From positions 1 to 32,737 of the forward strand of contig JAUIIQ010000014.1 of NCBI GenBank assembly GCA_030431585.1: 32,737 bases of DNA, read 5' to 3'. The notes under the pieces were generated by a model that worked only from the letters and a program-made list of their open reading frames with translations, had not been told where the DNA came from and ran no database searches. The stretch comes from Gammaproteobacteria bacterium. GTDB lineage: Bacteria; Pseudomonadota; Gammaproteobacteria; Pseudomonadales; Halieaceae. The first letter of the stretch is position 1. Each line of letters opens with the position of its first letter. Made by a program: the position numbers and the translations under genes. Positions 25,377 through 32,737 of the stretch are shown here, piece after piece.

Positions 25377-28300
25377 ATGACTGTAGATAAGAATTCCGGG
25401 CTGCGTGACGTATCTCTTGACGACAAGTACGCCCTGGACACCGCGCATGCATATATGACCGGCATAGAGGCTCTGGTGCGGTTGCCCATGCTGCAGCACC
25501 AGCGCGACCAGCAACGCGGGCTGAATACCGCTGCGTTTATCTCAGGATATCGTGGATCTCCTCTTGGTGCCGTGGATCAGGCCATGTGGAAGGCCAGGCC
25601 CTGGCTCACGAAACACAATGTGCATTTCCAGCCGGGCATCAATGAAGACCTTGCCGCCACCTCAGTCTGGGGCAGCCAGCAGACCAACCTGTTCCAGGGC
25701 GCCAGATATGATGGCGTGTTCGGCATGTGGTATGGCAAAGGACCGGGTGTCGACCGTTCCATGGATGTTATCAAGCACGCGAACGCCTTTGGAACATCGC
25801 GCTACGGCGGTGTGCTGGCCGTGGCGGGCGACGACCATGCCTGTAAGTCGTCCACCTTGCCGCACCAGTCCGAGCACATGTTCGTGGGCGCATCCGTGCC
25901 GGTACTGGCGCCAGCGAACGTGCAGGAGGTGCTTGACCTGGGGATATATGGTTGGGAATTGTCCCGTTACAGCGGTTGCTGGGTTGCGCTGAAGGCCATC
26001 ACCGAGAACATGGATTCTGCGATCTCGGCGGACATCGACCCGGATCGAATAGATATCGTGATTCCCGAGGAGTTTGCCTTGCCCGCGGATGGCGTGCACG
26101 CACGCTGGCCGGACAAGCCGCTGGATCAGGAATGGCGCCTGAACAAATACAAAATCTACGCCGCCAGAGAGTTTGCCCGGGTTAACGGGCTCAACCGCGT
26201 GGTAGTAGACAGCCCCAGGCCGCGTTTTGGCATCATCACCTCCGGTAAAGCGTATCTTGATGTTATGCAGGCTCTGGAGGACATGGGCATAGATGATGCC
26301 GTGTCGGCTGAGATCGGCCTGAGGGTGTTCAAGGTAGGCATGCCCTGGCCGCTGGAGCCCAGGGATACTGTCGCATTTGCCGATGGACTGGAAGAAATCC
26401 TGGTGGTGGAAGAGAAACGCTCCATCATAGAGGACCAACTTACAGGCTTGTTGTACAACCATGCCAGGGACTCCCGCCCCAGGGTATTCGGAGAGTTTGA
26501 TGAGACCGGCAGGGATCTACTGCCGAACACCGGCGAGTTGACGCCCGCTATGGTGGCACTGGCTATAGCCAGCCGAATCCGCCGCTTCTATCAATCCGAG
26601 ACGATGGACCGCCGTATTCGCTGGATTGAGGAGAAAGAAGTCTCTTTGGCACGGCCGCGGGATGCCATAGAACGGGTACCGCATTTTTGCAGTGGCTGCC
26701 CACATAACACCTCGACTCGCGTCCCCCAGGGTAGCCACGCACTGGGAGGCATAGGCTGTCACTACATGGCCACCTGGATGCCAGACCGGGAGACACATAC
26801 TTTTACCCAGATGGGAGGCGAGGGCGCGACGTGGATCGGTCAGGCACCGTTCACTGACACACAGCATGTGTTCCAGAACCTGGGCGACGGGACGTATTTT
26901 CACTCCGGGATACTGGCGATTCGCGCGGCAGTTTCCTCGGGTGTGAACATCACCTACAAAATTCTTTATAACGACGCTGTTGCCATGACCGGTGGTCAGC
27001 CCATAGACGGGGCGCTCAGCGTGGGCGACCTGATCCTGCAATTGCGTGGAGAAGGCGTAGGTCGCATTGCTCTGGTCAGTGATGAACCGCAGCAGTGGCG
27101 TGGGCAATTCAGCAACAGTCCCGGCTTCAGCCTGCATCACCGTGATGAAATGGACGCGCTGCAAAAAGAGCTACGTGAGTTCAAGGGCACCTCGGTCATT
27201 GTCTATCAGCAGACCTGCGCCGCGGAGAAACGTCGCCGGCGCAAGAAGGGAATTCTTGAGGATCCTGCCAAACGTCTGTTCATTAATGAAGCAGTCTGCG
27301 AGGGCTGTGGCGATTGTAGCCTTAAGTCGAACTGCCTGGCCGTGTTACCCAAAGAGACGACGCTGGGTCGCAAGCGGGAAATTGATCAGCACGCGTGCAA
27401 CAAAGATTACAGTTGTGCCAAGGGATTCTGCCCCAGTTTTGTCACCGTTCTGGGTGGTCAGTTGAAAAAGTCTGATTTCAACCTGGAGTCACAGGAAGCT
27501 CTATTTGATCCCTTGCAGGAGCCTTCGCTGCCTTCGCTGGAGAGGCCCTGGAATACGGTAGTTACCGGAGTGGGTGGCACGGGTGTGCTCACTATTACTG
27601 CATTGGTTGCCATGGCCGCGCACATCGAGGGCAAGGGCTGCGCCACCATGAACCAGACCGGGCTTGCTCAGAAGTTTGGTGCCGTGGTCAGCCATGTTCG
27701 AGTGAGCAGGCAACAGGAGGATATCAAGGCCGTGCGCATTCCGGCCGGTGAGGCTGACCTGTTGGTAGGCTGCGATCTGGTGGTCACCTCCAGCTATGAG
27801 GCCATGAGCAAAGTCGCCCTTGGTCGCAGTCATGCCGTGGTGAATGCCGCAGAAGTGCCTACCTCAGCATTCATTCTCAATCCGGACACAAAATTTCCAA
27901 TGTCCGCCATGACTGACAGCGTGGTATCCGAGGTAGGGCAGGACAGCTGCCATTTCATTGATGCGACGCGAGTTGCCACTGAATTGCTGGGTGACTCCAT
28001 AGGTAGCAACCTGTTCCTCCTGGGCTTCGCCTGGCAACGCGGCCTGGTGCCCGTATCGGATGCAGCTTTACTGCGTGCTATCGAAATGAATGCAGTGGCG
28101 GTGGAGTTCAACAAGCAGGCATTCATGTGGGGGCGTCGCTGCGCCGATCAACCAGAGAAAGTGCTTGCTCTGCTGTCGCCGCGTTCACAGGCGCTAACCC
28201 CACAGGGCCTGGATGAGGTGCTGGCTGATCGTGAGCAAAGGCTGGTGGCCTATCAGAACGCGGCCTATGCCGCTGCCTACCGGCGCGCGATAGAGTCGGT

Positions 28301-28877
28301 GCGCGCGGCAGACCCCCGGGCTGATGAATCGGGCTCCGTGACCCTGGTAGCAGCGCAGCAGTTGTATCGGCTGATGGCATACAAGGATGAGTACGAGGTT
28401 GCCCGACTGTACTCTGACGCCGAGTTCAAGCGTCAGCTCAACGAGCAGTTTGAGGGCGATTTCGAACTGCGCTTCAATCTGGCACCCCCGTTACTGTCAA
28501 GGCGTGATCCACAGACCGGTGAGCTGCAAAAGCGTGAGTTCGGTCCGTGGTTGCTGACCGCTTTCGGCTGGTTGGCCCGGTTGCGCGTGCTGCGTGGGAC
28601 GCCATTGGATCTGTTTGGCCACACCCGGGAACGCAGACAGGAGCGCCAGGATATTGCAGACTATCAGGCGCTGCTCGATACGCTGCTCGCTGAGCTGCGC
28701 GACGATAACTACGCAGTGGCAGTGGAACTGGCGGGTTCTGTCGCCAGATTACGCGGTTACGGGCATGTCAAAGACAACAACCGGGAGCAGGTCAGGGCAG
28801 AGCAGACAAGACTGCTCGAACGCCTGCGCGGTGAAGCTGGTGAACTGGACTCAGTGCGCTTCGTCAACGTGGCCTGA
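25377..28877 (+). CDS. Indolepyruvate ferredoxin oxidoreductase, large fused form
   Basis: This 1166-residue enzyme oxidises aryl 2-oxo acids (indolepyruvate, phenylpyruvate) to acyl-CoA and CO2, reducing ferredoxin. It fuses the alpha and beta/gamma parts found apart in archaea. An N-terminal pyrimidine-type domain covers about 1-400. FCSGCPHNTSTRVPQGSHAL follows at about 437. The TPP site, GGEGATWIGQ to GDGTYFHSG plus YNDAVAMTGGQ, spans about 479-540. A 4Fe-4S-type segment begins CEGCGDCSLKSNC at about 640, with further cysteines (CNKDYSCAKGFC). VTGVGGTGVLTITAL, at about 728, starts the gamma-like domain. ATG 25377 is chosen for AAGGTGG just upstream; two GTG codons precede it. Its end overlaps the convergent yhhQ gene by 27 bases. 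Confidence 0.93.
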   Translation: MTVDKNSGLRDVSLDDKYALDTAHAYMTGIEALVRLPMLQHQRDQQRGLNTAAFISGYRGSPLGAVDQAMWKARPWLTKHNVHFQPGINEDLAATSVWGSQQTNLFQGARYDGVFGMWYGKGPGVDRSMDVIKHANAFGTSRYGGVLAVAGDDHACKSSTLPHQSEHMFVGASVPVLAPANVQEVLDLGIYGWELSRYSGCWVALKAITENMDSAISADIDPDRIDIVIPEEFALPADGVHARWPDKPLDQEWRLNKYKIYAAREFARVNGLNRVVVDSPRPRFGIITSGKAYLDVMQALEDMGIDDAVSAEIGLRVFKVGMPWPLEPRDTVAFADGLEEILVVEEKRSIIEDQLTGLLYNHARDSRPRVFGEFDETGRDLLPNTGELTPAMVALAIASRIRRFYQSETMDRRIRWIEEKEVSLARPRDAIERVPHFCSGCPHNTSTRVPQGSHALGGIGCHYMATWMPDRETHTFTQMGGEGATWIGQAPFTDTQHVFQNLGDGTYFHSGILAIRAAVSSGVNITYKILYNDAVAMTGGQPIDGALSVGDLILQLRGEGVGRIALVSDEPQQWRGQFSNSPGFSLHHRDEMDALQKELREFKGTSVIVYQQTCAAEKRRRRKKGILEDPAKRLFINEAVCEGCGDCSLKSNCLAVLPKETTLGRKREIDQHACNKDYSCAKGFCPSFVTVLGGQLKKSDFNLESQEALFDPLQEPSLPSLERPWNTVVTGVGGTGVLTITALVAMAAHIEGKGCATMNQTGLAQKFGAVVSHVRVSRQQEDIKAVRIPAGEADLLVGCDLVVTSSYEAMSKVALGRSHAVVNAAEVPTSAFILNPDTKFPMSAMTDSVVSEVGQDSCHFIDATRVATELLGDSIGSNLFLLGFAWQRGLVPVSDAALLRAIEMNAVAVEFNKQAFMWGRRCADQPEKVLALLSPRSQALTPQGLDEVLADREQRLVAYQNAAYAAAYRRAIESVRAADPRADESGSVTLVAAQQLYRLMAYKDEYEVARLYSDAEFKRQLNEQFEGDFELRFNLAPPLLSRRDPQTGELQKREFGPWLLTAFGWLARLRVLRGTPLDLFGHTRERRQERQDIADYQALLDTLLAELRDDNYAVAVELAGSVARLRGYGHVKDNNREQVRAEQTRLLERLRGEAGELDSVRFVNVA

Positions 28878-29663
28878 GTCCTGGCGGCTATCGGCTGATC
28901 CCCCGGGCACGGCCAGCTCGCCCGGCTGCAATCGCAGGTAAGCTCGCAGATAATGAACACCAAGGTAGAAGGGGCCGGTGTCAATCAGGGCGACAGTAGC
29001 CTTGAACAGGTAATTGCTGCCCACCAGCACCAGTAGCGTGTTAATTGTCATTTCTCCGCGCAGGAAGGCTGCGCCGAAGGTCACGGTAATCACCATCACT
29101 GAGTCCACCATCTGACTCATCAGTGTGCTGAAATTATTACGCACCCACAGGTACTTGCCTTTGGTGACCCGTTTCCAGAAGTGGAACAAGTGCACGTCGC
29201 AGTATTGTGCGGCTATGTAGGCGAGCATCGAGGCAAAGACAGCACCTGAAGTGGTGGCGTAGATCAGTTGGTACAGGCCAACCGATTGTTCGATGATATC
29301 CCCGTTGGGCAATGCAACCGGCGCCGCCAACTGGAGGATTTGCCAGGGCGGCATGTTGCCCTCAGGCACGGCCGGGAGACTGTTGCCCAGCAGAAGTACA
29401 CCGAGGATGAAAAAATTCAGGCCCAGGCCCACGGTTACCAGAAAATTTGCTCTCGCCTTGCCATACAATTCGCAAATCAGGTCTGTACACAGGAAGGTCA
29501 GTGGGTATGGCAGCACTCCTACCGCCAGTGCCATCGGTCCAAGCTGCACAAAGCGTGTGATGCCAATTACGTTGAGCAGGGTCATCGCACAGAGGAAGGT
29601 GCCTGCCAGCACCAGGAAAACCCGCTCCCTGCGCTCTTGCAAGCGGTCAGCGCTCAGGGGCAT
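28851..29663 (-). CDS. yhhQ: Queuosine precursor transporter (VUT/YhhQ family)
   Basis: The 270-residue inner-membrane protein has about six helices and imports queuosine precursors (preQ0/preQ1) for tRNA modification; the role is known for E. coli YhhQ. VFLVLAGTFLCAMTLLNVIG (about 15-34) is helix 1. PYPLTFLCTDLICELYGKARA (about 52-72) holds the family signature (TD..E.YG). NNFSTLMSQMVDSVMVI (about 176-192) is the second signature. The C-terminus is acidic and histidine-containing. The ATG directly follows the TGA of the SDR gene, with GGGAA as ribosome site, so the two form an operon. Confidence 0.9.
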   Translation of the reverse strand: MPLSADRLQERRERVFLVLAGTFLCAMTLLNVIGITRFVQLGPMALAVGVLPYPLTFLCTDLICELYGKARANFLVTVGLGLNFFILGVLLLGNSLPAVPEGNMPPWQILQLAAPVALPNGDIIEQSVGLYQLIYATTSGAVFASMLAYIAAQYCDVHLFHFWKRVTKGKYLWVRNNFSTLMSQMVDSVMVITVTFGAAFLRGEMTINTLLVLVGSNYLFKATVALIDTGPFYLGVHYLRAYLRLQPGELAVPGGSADSRQDSGHVDEAH

Positions 29664-30365
29664 TCAGCTTTCCCTTTGCCCCAGGTTGCCATGCAGCACG
29701 GCGCCGTTAATCACTGGATGGTGATGTGCCCACTGAATCAGCTCGGCAATTTCCAGGGGCTGCACCAGTCGGTTGAAGCTGTTCATTCCGGCGATGCCTG
29801 CTTCTACCTGGGCATCAGTGCCGATATGGGTGCGCAACATTTCGGTATCGGTGAATCCCGGGCATATCAGTGCGGTGTGGATGCTGCGTCCCATCAAGTC
29901 CTGACAGGTGGCCCGCATCATGCCCAGTTGGGCGTGTTTGCTGACGACGTAGCTGAATGAACCGGCTACTGCCTTTTCTGACAGGGTAGAGCCAATATAG
30001 ATAATACTGGAGCCGGCCTGCATCAGTGGCAGCAGGCCACGGTTCAGGCGGTTGATGGCAACGACGTTGGTTTCCAGCACCGCCTGCAGGCTGTCGCTGG
30101 CACAATCGTCTACGGAATCCTTGCGCATCTGGCTGGCGTTATGCACCAGCGCGATGTGCTCTGCCTCGCTCAGTGAGGTCGCCAGAAGCTTGATGCAGTC
30201 TTCCACAGATTCCTTCGACGCCAGGTCGCAGCTGATGTTCTCTACTTTGTCCAGAGGGCAAGGCCGGCGGGAGAGATTGAAAACACGATAGCCTTCGGCC
30301 AGGAAAAGGGCGGCTGTTTCCCGGCCAATACCCACGCTCGCGCCAGTGATAATTGCTGCTTTCAT
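29664..30365 (-). CDS. Short-chain dehydrogenase/reductase
   Basis: The 233-residue NAD(P)-dependent Rossmann oxidoreductase has TGASVGIG (about 7-14) as the cofactor loop and VHNASQ (about 74-79) for the usual NNAG. Ser at about 125 (YIGSTLSEK) and Y138-x-x-x-K142 (YVVSK) form the catalytic residues, followed by CPGFTDTEM. The HNAS variant also occurs in the dihydromonapterin reductase FolM, but the rest does not settle the substrate. It is cotranscribed with yhhQ and divergent from a PTPS-like gene, so a pterin or deazapurine substrate is conceivable (inference). Confidence 0.85.
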   Translation of the reverse strand: MKAAIITGASVGIGRETAALFLAEGYRVFNLSRRPCPLDKVENISCDLASKESVEDCIKLLATSLSEAEHIALVHNASQMRKDSVDDCASDSLQAVLETNVVAINRLNRGLLPLMQAGSSIIYIGSTLSEKAVAGSFSYVVSKHAQLGMMRATCQDLMGRSIHTALICPGFTDTEMLRTHIGTDAQVEAGIAGMNSFNRLVQPLEIAELIQWAHHHPVINGAVLHGNLGQRES

Positions 30366-30408
30366 AGAGTTTCACCAAAAGAAAGCGGATAAGGGTCAAT
30401 GATTTAGG

Positions 30409-30450
30409 CCGGTGCGTCAAGCGTGTTGGCTGTGGTTGCGCTTGCACCGG
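30409..30450. promoter_or_regulatory. Bulged inverted repeat between divergent SDR and PTPS-like genes
   Basis: CCGGTG (30409-30414) and CAAGCG (30418-30423) pair with CGCTTG (30439-30444) and CACCGG (30445-30450). This gives 12 base pairs with a three-base bulge and a 15-base loop. It sits 40 bases before the PTPS-like ATG and 44 bases before the SDR ATG, in a 124-base divergent gap. It could be an operator or an RNA leader structure; it does not match the preQ1 riboswitch layout I know. Confidence 0.45.
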
Positions 30451-30489
30451 GCAGGTATGACAATGTGGCCTCCACTTGACAGTGAGCCA

Positions 30490-30978
30490 ATGATGACGGA
30501 ATACACCTCCCTTCACATCGATAAAGAAAGCCACAAGTTCTCGGCAGCGCATTTCACTATTTTCTCGGCGACAGAGCGGGAGCGGCTGCACGGGCACAAC
30601 TATTCGGTCTCGGCACGGTTTCTGGCGCCCATGGGCGACAACGGCTTCTCTGCAGATTATAACGTCTACAAGAACCGGCTTGCGCAGTTATGTGATGAAC
30701 TGGATGAGTACATGGTGCTGGCAGCCAATTCGCCGTATCAGCAGGTGGAAGAGGACGGTCAGTTCTACCGGGTTCAGTTCAACGACGAGCATATGTTTTT
30801 CTTGCGAAGTGACACGTTGTTGCTGCCGCTGCGTAATGCCACCGTAGAGGAGTTCGCCGGGTATCTGCTGGACAAACTTGTTGCCCTCTCAGAGGGAGAG
30901 GGCCTGCGCGAAATCGAGTTGTTTGTCGCCTCCGGTCCCGGCCAGAAAGCCAGCGCTGTGTGGCGCAGCGAAGGCTGA
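30490..30978 (+). CDS. PTPS/QueD-fold protein lacking usual catalytic residues
   Basis: The 162-residue protein has a tunnelling fold (6-pyruvoyl-tetrahydropterin synthase / 6-carboxy-tetrahydropterin synthase family). FSAAHF gives zinc ligand His21, and LHGHNYSV gives His34 and His36. The catalytic cysteine normally four residues before HGH (CxxxHGH) is Arg30 here. The LDH catalytic histidine is Glu73 (LDEYM), and the pterin-anchoring Glu near the end (V.ET in QueD) is not seen in FVASGPGQKAS. NATVEEFAGYLL keeps the NxTxE pattern. An insertion (about 77-110) lengthens it beyond QueD (about 120). Start ATG 30490 or 30493. Its reaction is unknown; E29 or E31 could stand in for Cys as in PTPS-III types. 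Confidence 0.85.
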   Translation: MMTEYTSLHIDKESHKFSAAHFTIFSATERERLHGHNYSVSARFLAPMGDNGFSADYNVYKNRLAQLCDELDEYMVLAANSPYQQVEEDGQFYRVQFNDEHMFFLRSDTLLLPLRNATVEEFAGYLLDKLVALSEGEGLREIELFVASGPGQKASAVWRSEG

Positions 30979-31035
30979 TCAGACCCTGCAGAAACCAGAG
31001 CGCAGGCTATTTCTGAATTGTCCAGAAGGTACTGC

Positions 31036-32737
31036 TCAGCCAGCGATTCCGCAGTGCCTGAGCAGGGGTTCCATATCCGGTTCCCTGCCGCGAAAAGCAA
31101 TAAATGACGTCATCGGATCACGCGAGCCTCCAACTTCCAGAACCTCGCGACAAAAATCAGCTCCGGTGTCGCGATTGAAAATGCCCTCTTCTTCAAATCG
31201 GGAGAAGGCATCAGCGGAGAGCACCTCTGCCCACTTGTAGCTGTAGTAGCCGGCTGCATACCCGCCGCCAAAGATGTGTGCAAAACTGTTCTGGAAACGG
31301 TTGAAATCCGGAACCGGCACCACACCCACACGGGCGCGAACGTCATCAAGCACGCCCTGTATAGTTGCGGCATTTCCGCCTTTCCAGTTCATGTGCAGCA
31401 GAAAGTCGAAAAGTGAGAATTCCAGCTGCCGCGCTACCTGTATCGCTGATTGAAAATTCCTGGCGGCGAGCATTTTTTCCAACAATTGCGCGGGCAGTGG
31501 CTCGCCAGTTTCAAAGTGCCCGGAAATAAACGCCAGTGCTTCCGGCTCCCAGCACCAGTTCTCCAGGAATTGGCTGGGCAATTCCACCGCGTCCCAGGCC
31601 ACTCCGTTGATGCCTGACACGGCAGCTACGGTTTGTTGCGTCAGCATGTGATGCAGGCCGTGGCCAAACTCATGGAAAAGAGTGGTCAGCTCATTGTGTG
31701 TGAGCAGGGCGGGCTGATCGCCAACCGGGGGTGTGAAGTTGCAAACCAGATAGGCGACCGGTAACTGCAGGGCATCATTGCGCTGACGGCGAACGAGGCA
31801 GTCGTCCATCCAGGCCCCGCCCTGCTTGTGAGGGCGCGCGTAGAGGTCAAGGTAGAAGCGTGCAATCACCGTATCGTCCTTGCACACGTTATAGAGGGCC
31901 ACATCGGGATGGTAACGGTCGAAGCCCTGTACTTCCTGTACTTCGATGCCATACAGCCTGTGGACCACCTCAAACAGACCGCTTAGCGCTCGATTGACGG
32001 GGAGGTAAGGGCGTACATCCTCCTGCGATAGGTGATACCGCTGTTGCCTGAGTTTCTCGCTGTAATAGCCAACATCCCAGGCATTAACCTCCTCTGCGCC
32101 ATACTCGTCTCTGGCAAAAGACTGCAGGGTCTGCCACTCCAGCATAGCCTGCTCCCGTGATCGCGCTGCCATTTGCTCGAGGAACTCCAGGACCTGCTCT
32201 GGCGTGTCCGCCATCTTGGTAGCAAGCGAGAGCTCGGCATAGTTGTCAAAGCCCAGCAATTGCGCCATCTCCCGGCGCAGATCCAGCGTCTCAACCATCA
32301 CCTGCGCATTGTCCCACTTCCCGGCATCGGGGCCCTGGTCGGAGGCTCGCGTAGCGTTTGCTTCATAGATTTCCCGACGTAATGCTGCGTTGTCGCAGTA
32401 TGTCAGCACAGGAAAATAGGACGGGAACTCGAGGTTGATCAGAAAGCCTTCCACACCGGCCTGTTGCGCCGACTGCCTCGCTGTGGCCAGTGCCGTTTCC
32501 GGCAGTCCTGCCAGTTCAGCCTCCGTGACCTGCTTTGACCAGGCGTTGGTGGCGTCCAGTACGTTTTCCCTGAATTTGCTACTCCGCTCCGACAGCCGTT
32601 GGCGCAATACGCTGAACTGTTTCTTCTTCTCCTCAGGCAGCGCGACACCGGCCAGGCGGAAGTCCCGCAGGGCATTGTCCAGTGCTCTGCGCTGCGCAGC
32701 GTCCAGCCTGTCTGCCTCATCCCCTTCGGCTATCTGG
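31036..32737 (-). CDS. prlC: Oligopeptidase A, 5' end outside window
   Basis: This M3-family zinc metallopeptidase degrades short peptides, including signal-peptide fragments, in the cytoplasm. About 567 C-terminal residues are present; the frame stays open to the window edge, and the first visible residues (IAEGDEADRLDAAQRRALDN) belong to the helical region well inside the protein. The zinc site HEFGH (31660-31674) is followed by the third ligand Glu in LPSQFLENWCWEP. SYKWAEVLSADAFSRF and GGSRDPMTSFIAFRGREPDMEPLL are the typical end. The full family length is about 680, so roughly 110 residues are missing. The methionine at 32607 is internal. Confidence 0.95.
   Translation of the reverse strand, partial: QIAEGDEADRLDAAQRRALDNALRDFRLAGVALPEEKKKQFSVLRQRLSERSSKFRENVLDATNAWSKQVTEAELAGLPETALATARQSAQQAGVEGFLINLEFPSYFPVLTYCDNAALRREIYEANATRASDQGPDAGKWDNAQVMVETLDLRREMAQLLGFDNYAELSLATKMADTPEQVLEFLEQMAARSREQAMLEWQTLQSFARDEYGAEEVNAWDVGYYSEKLRQQRYHLSQEDVRPYLPVNRALSGLFEVVHRLYGIEVQEVQGFDRYHPDVALYNVCKDDTVIARFYLDLYARPHKQGGAWMDDCLVRRQRNDALQLPVAYLVCNFTPPVGDQPALLTHNELTTLFHEFGHGLHHMLTQQTVAAVSGINGVAWDAVELPSQFLENWCWEPEALAFISGHFETGEPLPAQLLEKMLAARNFQSAIQVARQLEFSLFDFLLHMNWKGGNAATIQGVLDDVRARVGVVPVPDFNRFQNSFAHIFGGGYAAGYYSYKWAEVLSADAFSRFEEEGIFNRDTGADFCREVLEVGGSRDPMTSFIAFRGREPDMEPLLRHCGIAG

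Noticed and set aside
25662-26462. A minus-strand frame of 266 codons inside the indolepyruvate oxidoreductase gene
   Set aside because: The plus-strand enzyme is intact and full length here; the antisense product has no recognisable motif.
30361-30490. preQ1 riboswitch ahead of the PTPS-like gene
   Set aside because: The hairpin lacks the short C-rich loop and A-rich tail of that class, and the T-run or ribosome-site masking layout is absent.
1-32737. Prophage, insertion sequence or integrated island
   Set aside because: No transposase, integrase, tRNA gene or flanking direct repeat is seen; gene order is typical of the chromosome.

Overview
The window looks like a chromosomal segment of a GC-rich, free-living (probably marine) gammaproteobacterium. 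The neighbourhoods rimI, rsxABCDGE, metG/mrp, dcd, DUF3108-purN-purM, DUF2066-perM-hda and prlC are typical of gammaproteobacteria. The overall gene style resembles the Halieaceae/Cellvibrionales. That placement is inference from gene content and protein flavour; no 16S rRNA gene is present.

Layout. Positions 1-290 hold palindromic repeat elements and no gene. A 5S rRNA gene (294-412) follows with a strong terminator. Its 3' tail, the terminator and about 90 bp downstream are then duplicated in tandem (389-546 and 553-711). A large secreted Ig-like lipoprotein (minus strand) comes next, followed by a rightward run of a family-2 glycosyltransferase, a HolD-like protein, rimI and a small conserved-type protein. 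These converge on a complete leftward rsxA-B-C-D-G-E (Rnf) operon, preceded by metG. Divergent from metG are mrp and dcd. A leftward purM-purN-DUF3108 cluster and a rightward DUF2066-perM-hda cluster diverge around 17.8 kb. Then come an OmpA-type porin with its own terminator and a DUF3014 membrane protein.

From 22.9 to 28.9 kb lies an amino-acid and 2-oxo-acid module. An Lrp/AsnC regulator, a methionine/glutamine-type aminotransferase and an omega-amidase form one leftward operon. They diverge from a 1166-residue indolepyruvate ferredoxin oxidoreductase. The right end carries a queuosine-precursor transporter (yhhQ) with a short-chain dehydrogenase, a divergent PTPS/QueD-like protein that has lost the usual catalytic residues, and the 5'-truncated gene for oligopeptidase A (prlC).

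How the genes may work together. The aminotransferase and omega-amidase would make 2-oxo acids irreversibly. The ferredoxin oxidoreductase would oxidise aryl 2-oxo acids to acyl-CoA, giving reduced ferredoxin. The Rnf complex is the standard enzyme coupling ferredoxin to NAD and an ion gradient. The first link rests on adjacency plus family knowledge; the link to Rnf is inference. Most of the window is ordinary housekeeping sequence. The parts most worth a second look are the rearranged 5S region, the transaminase/amidase/oxidoreductase module with its regulator, and the catalytically altered PTPS-like protein beside the queuosine-precursor transporter operon.
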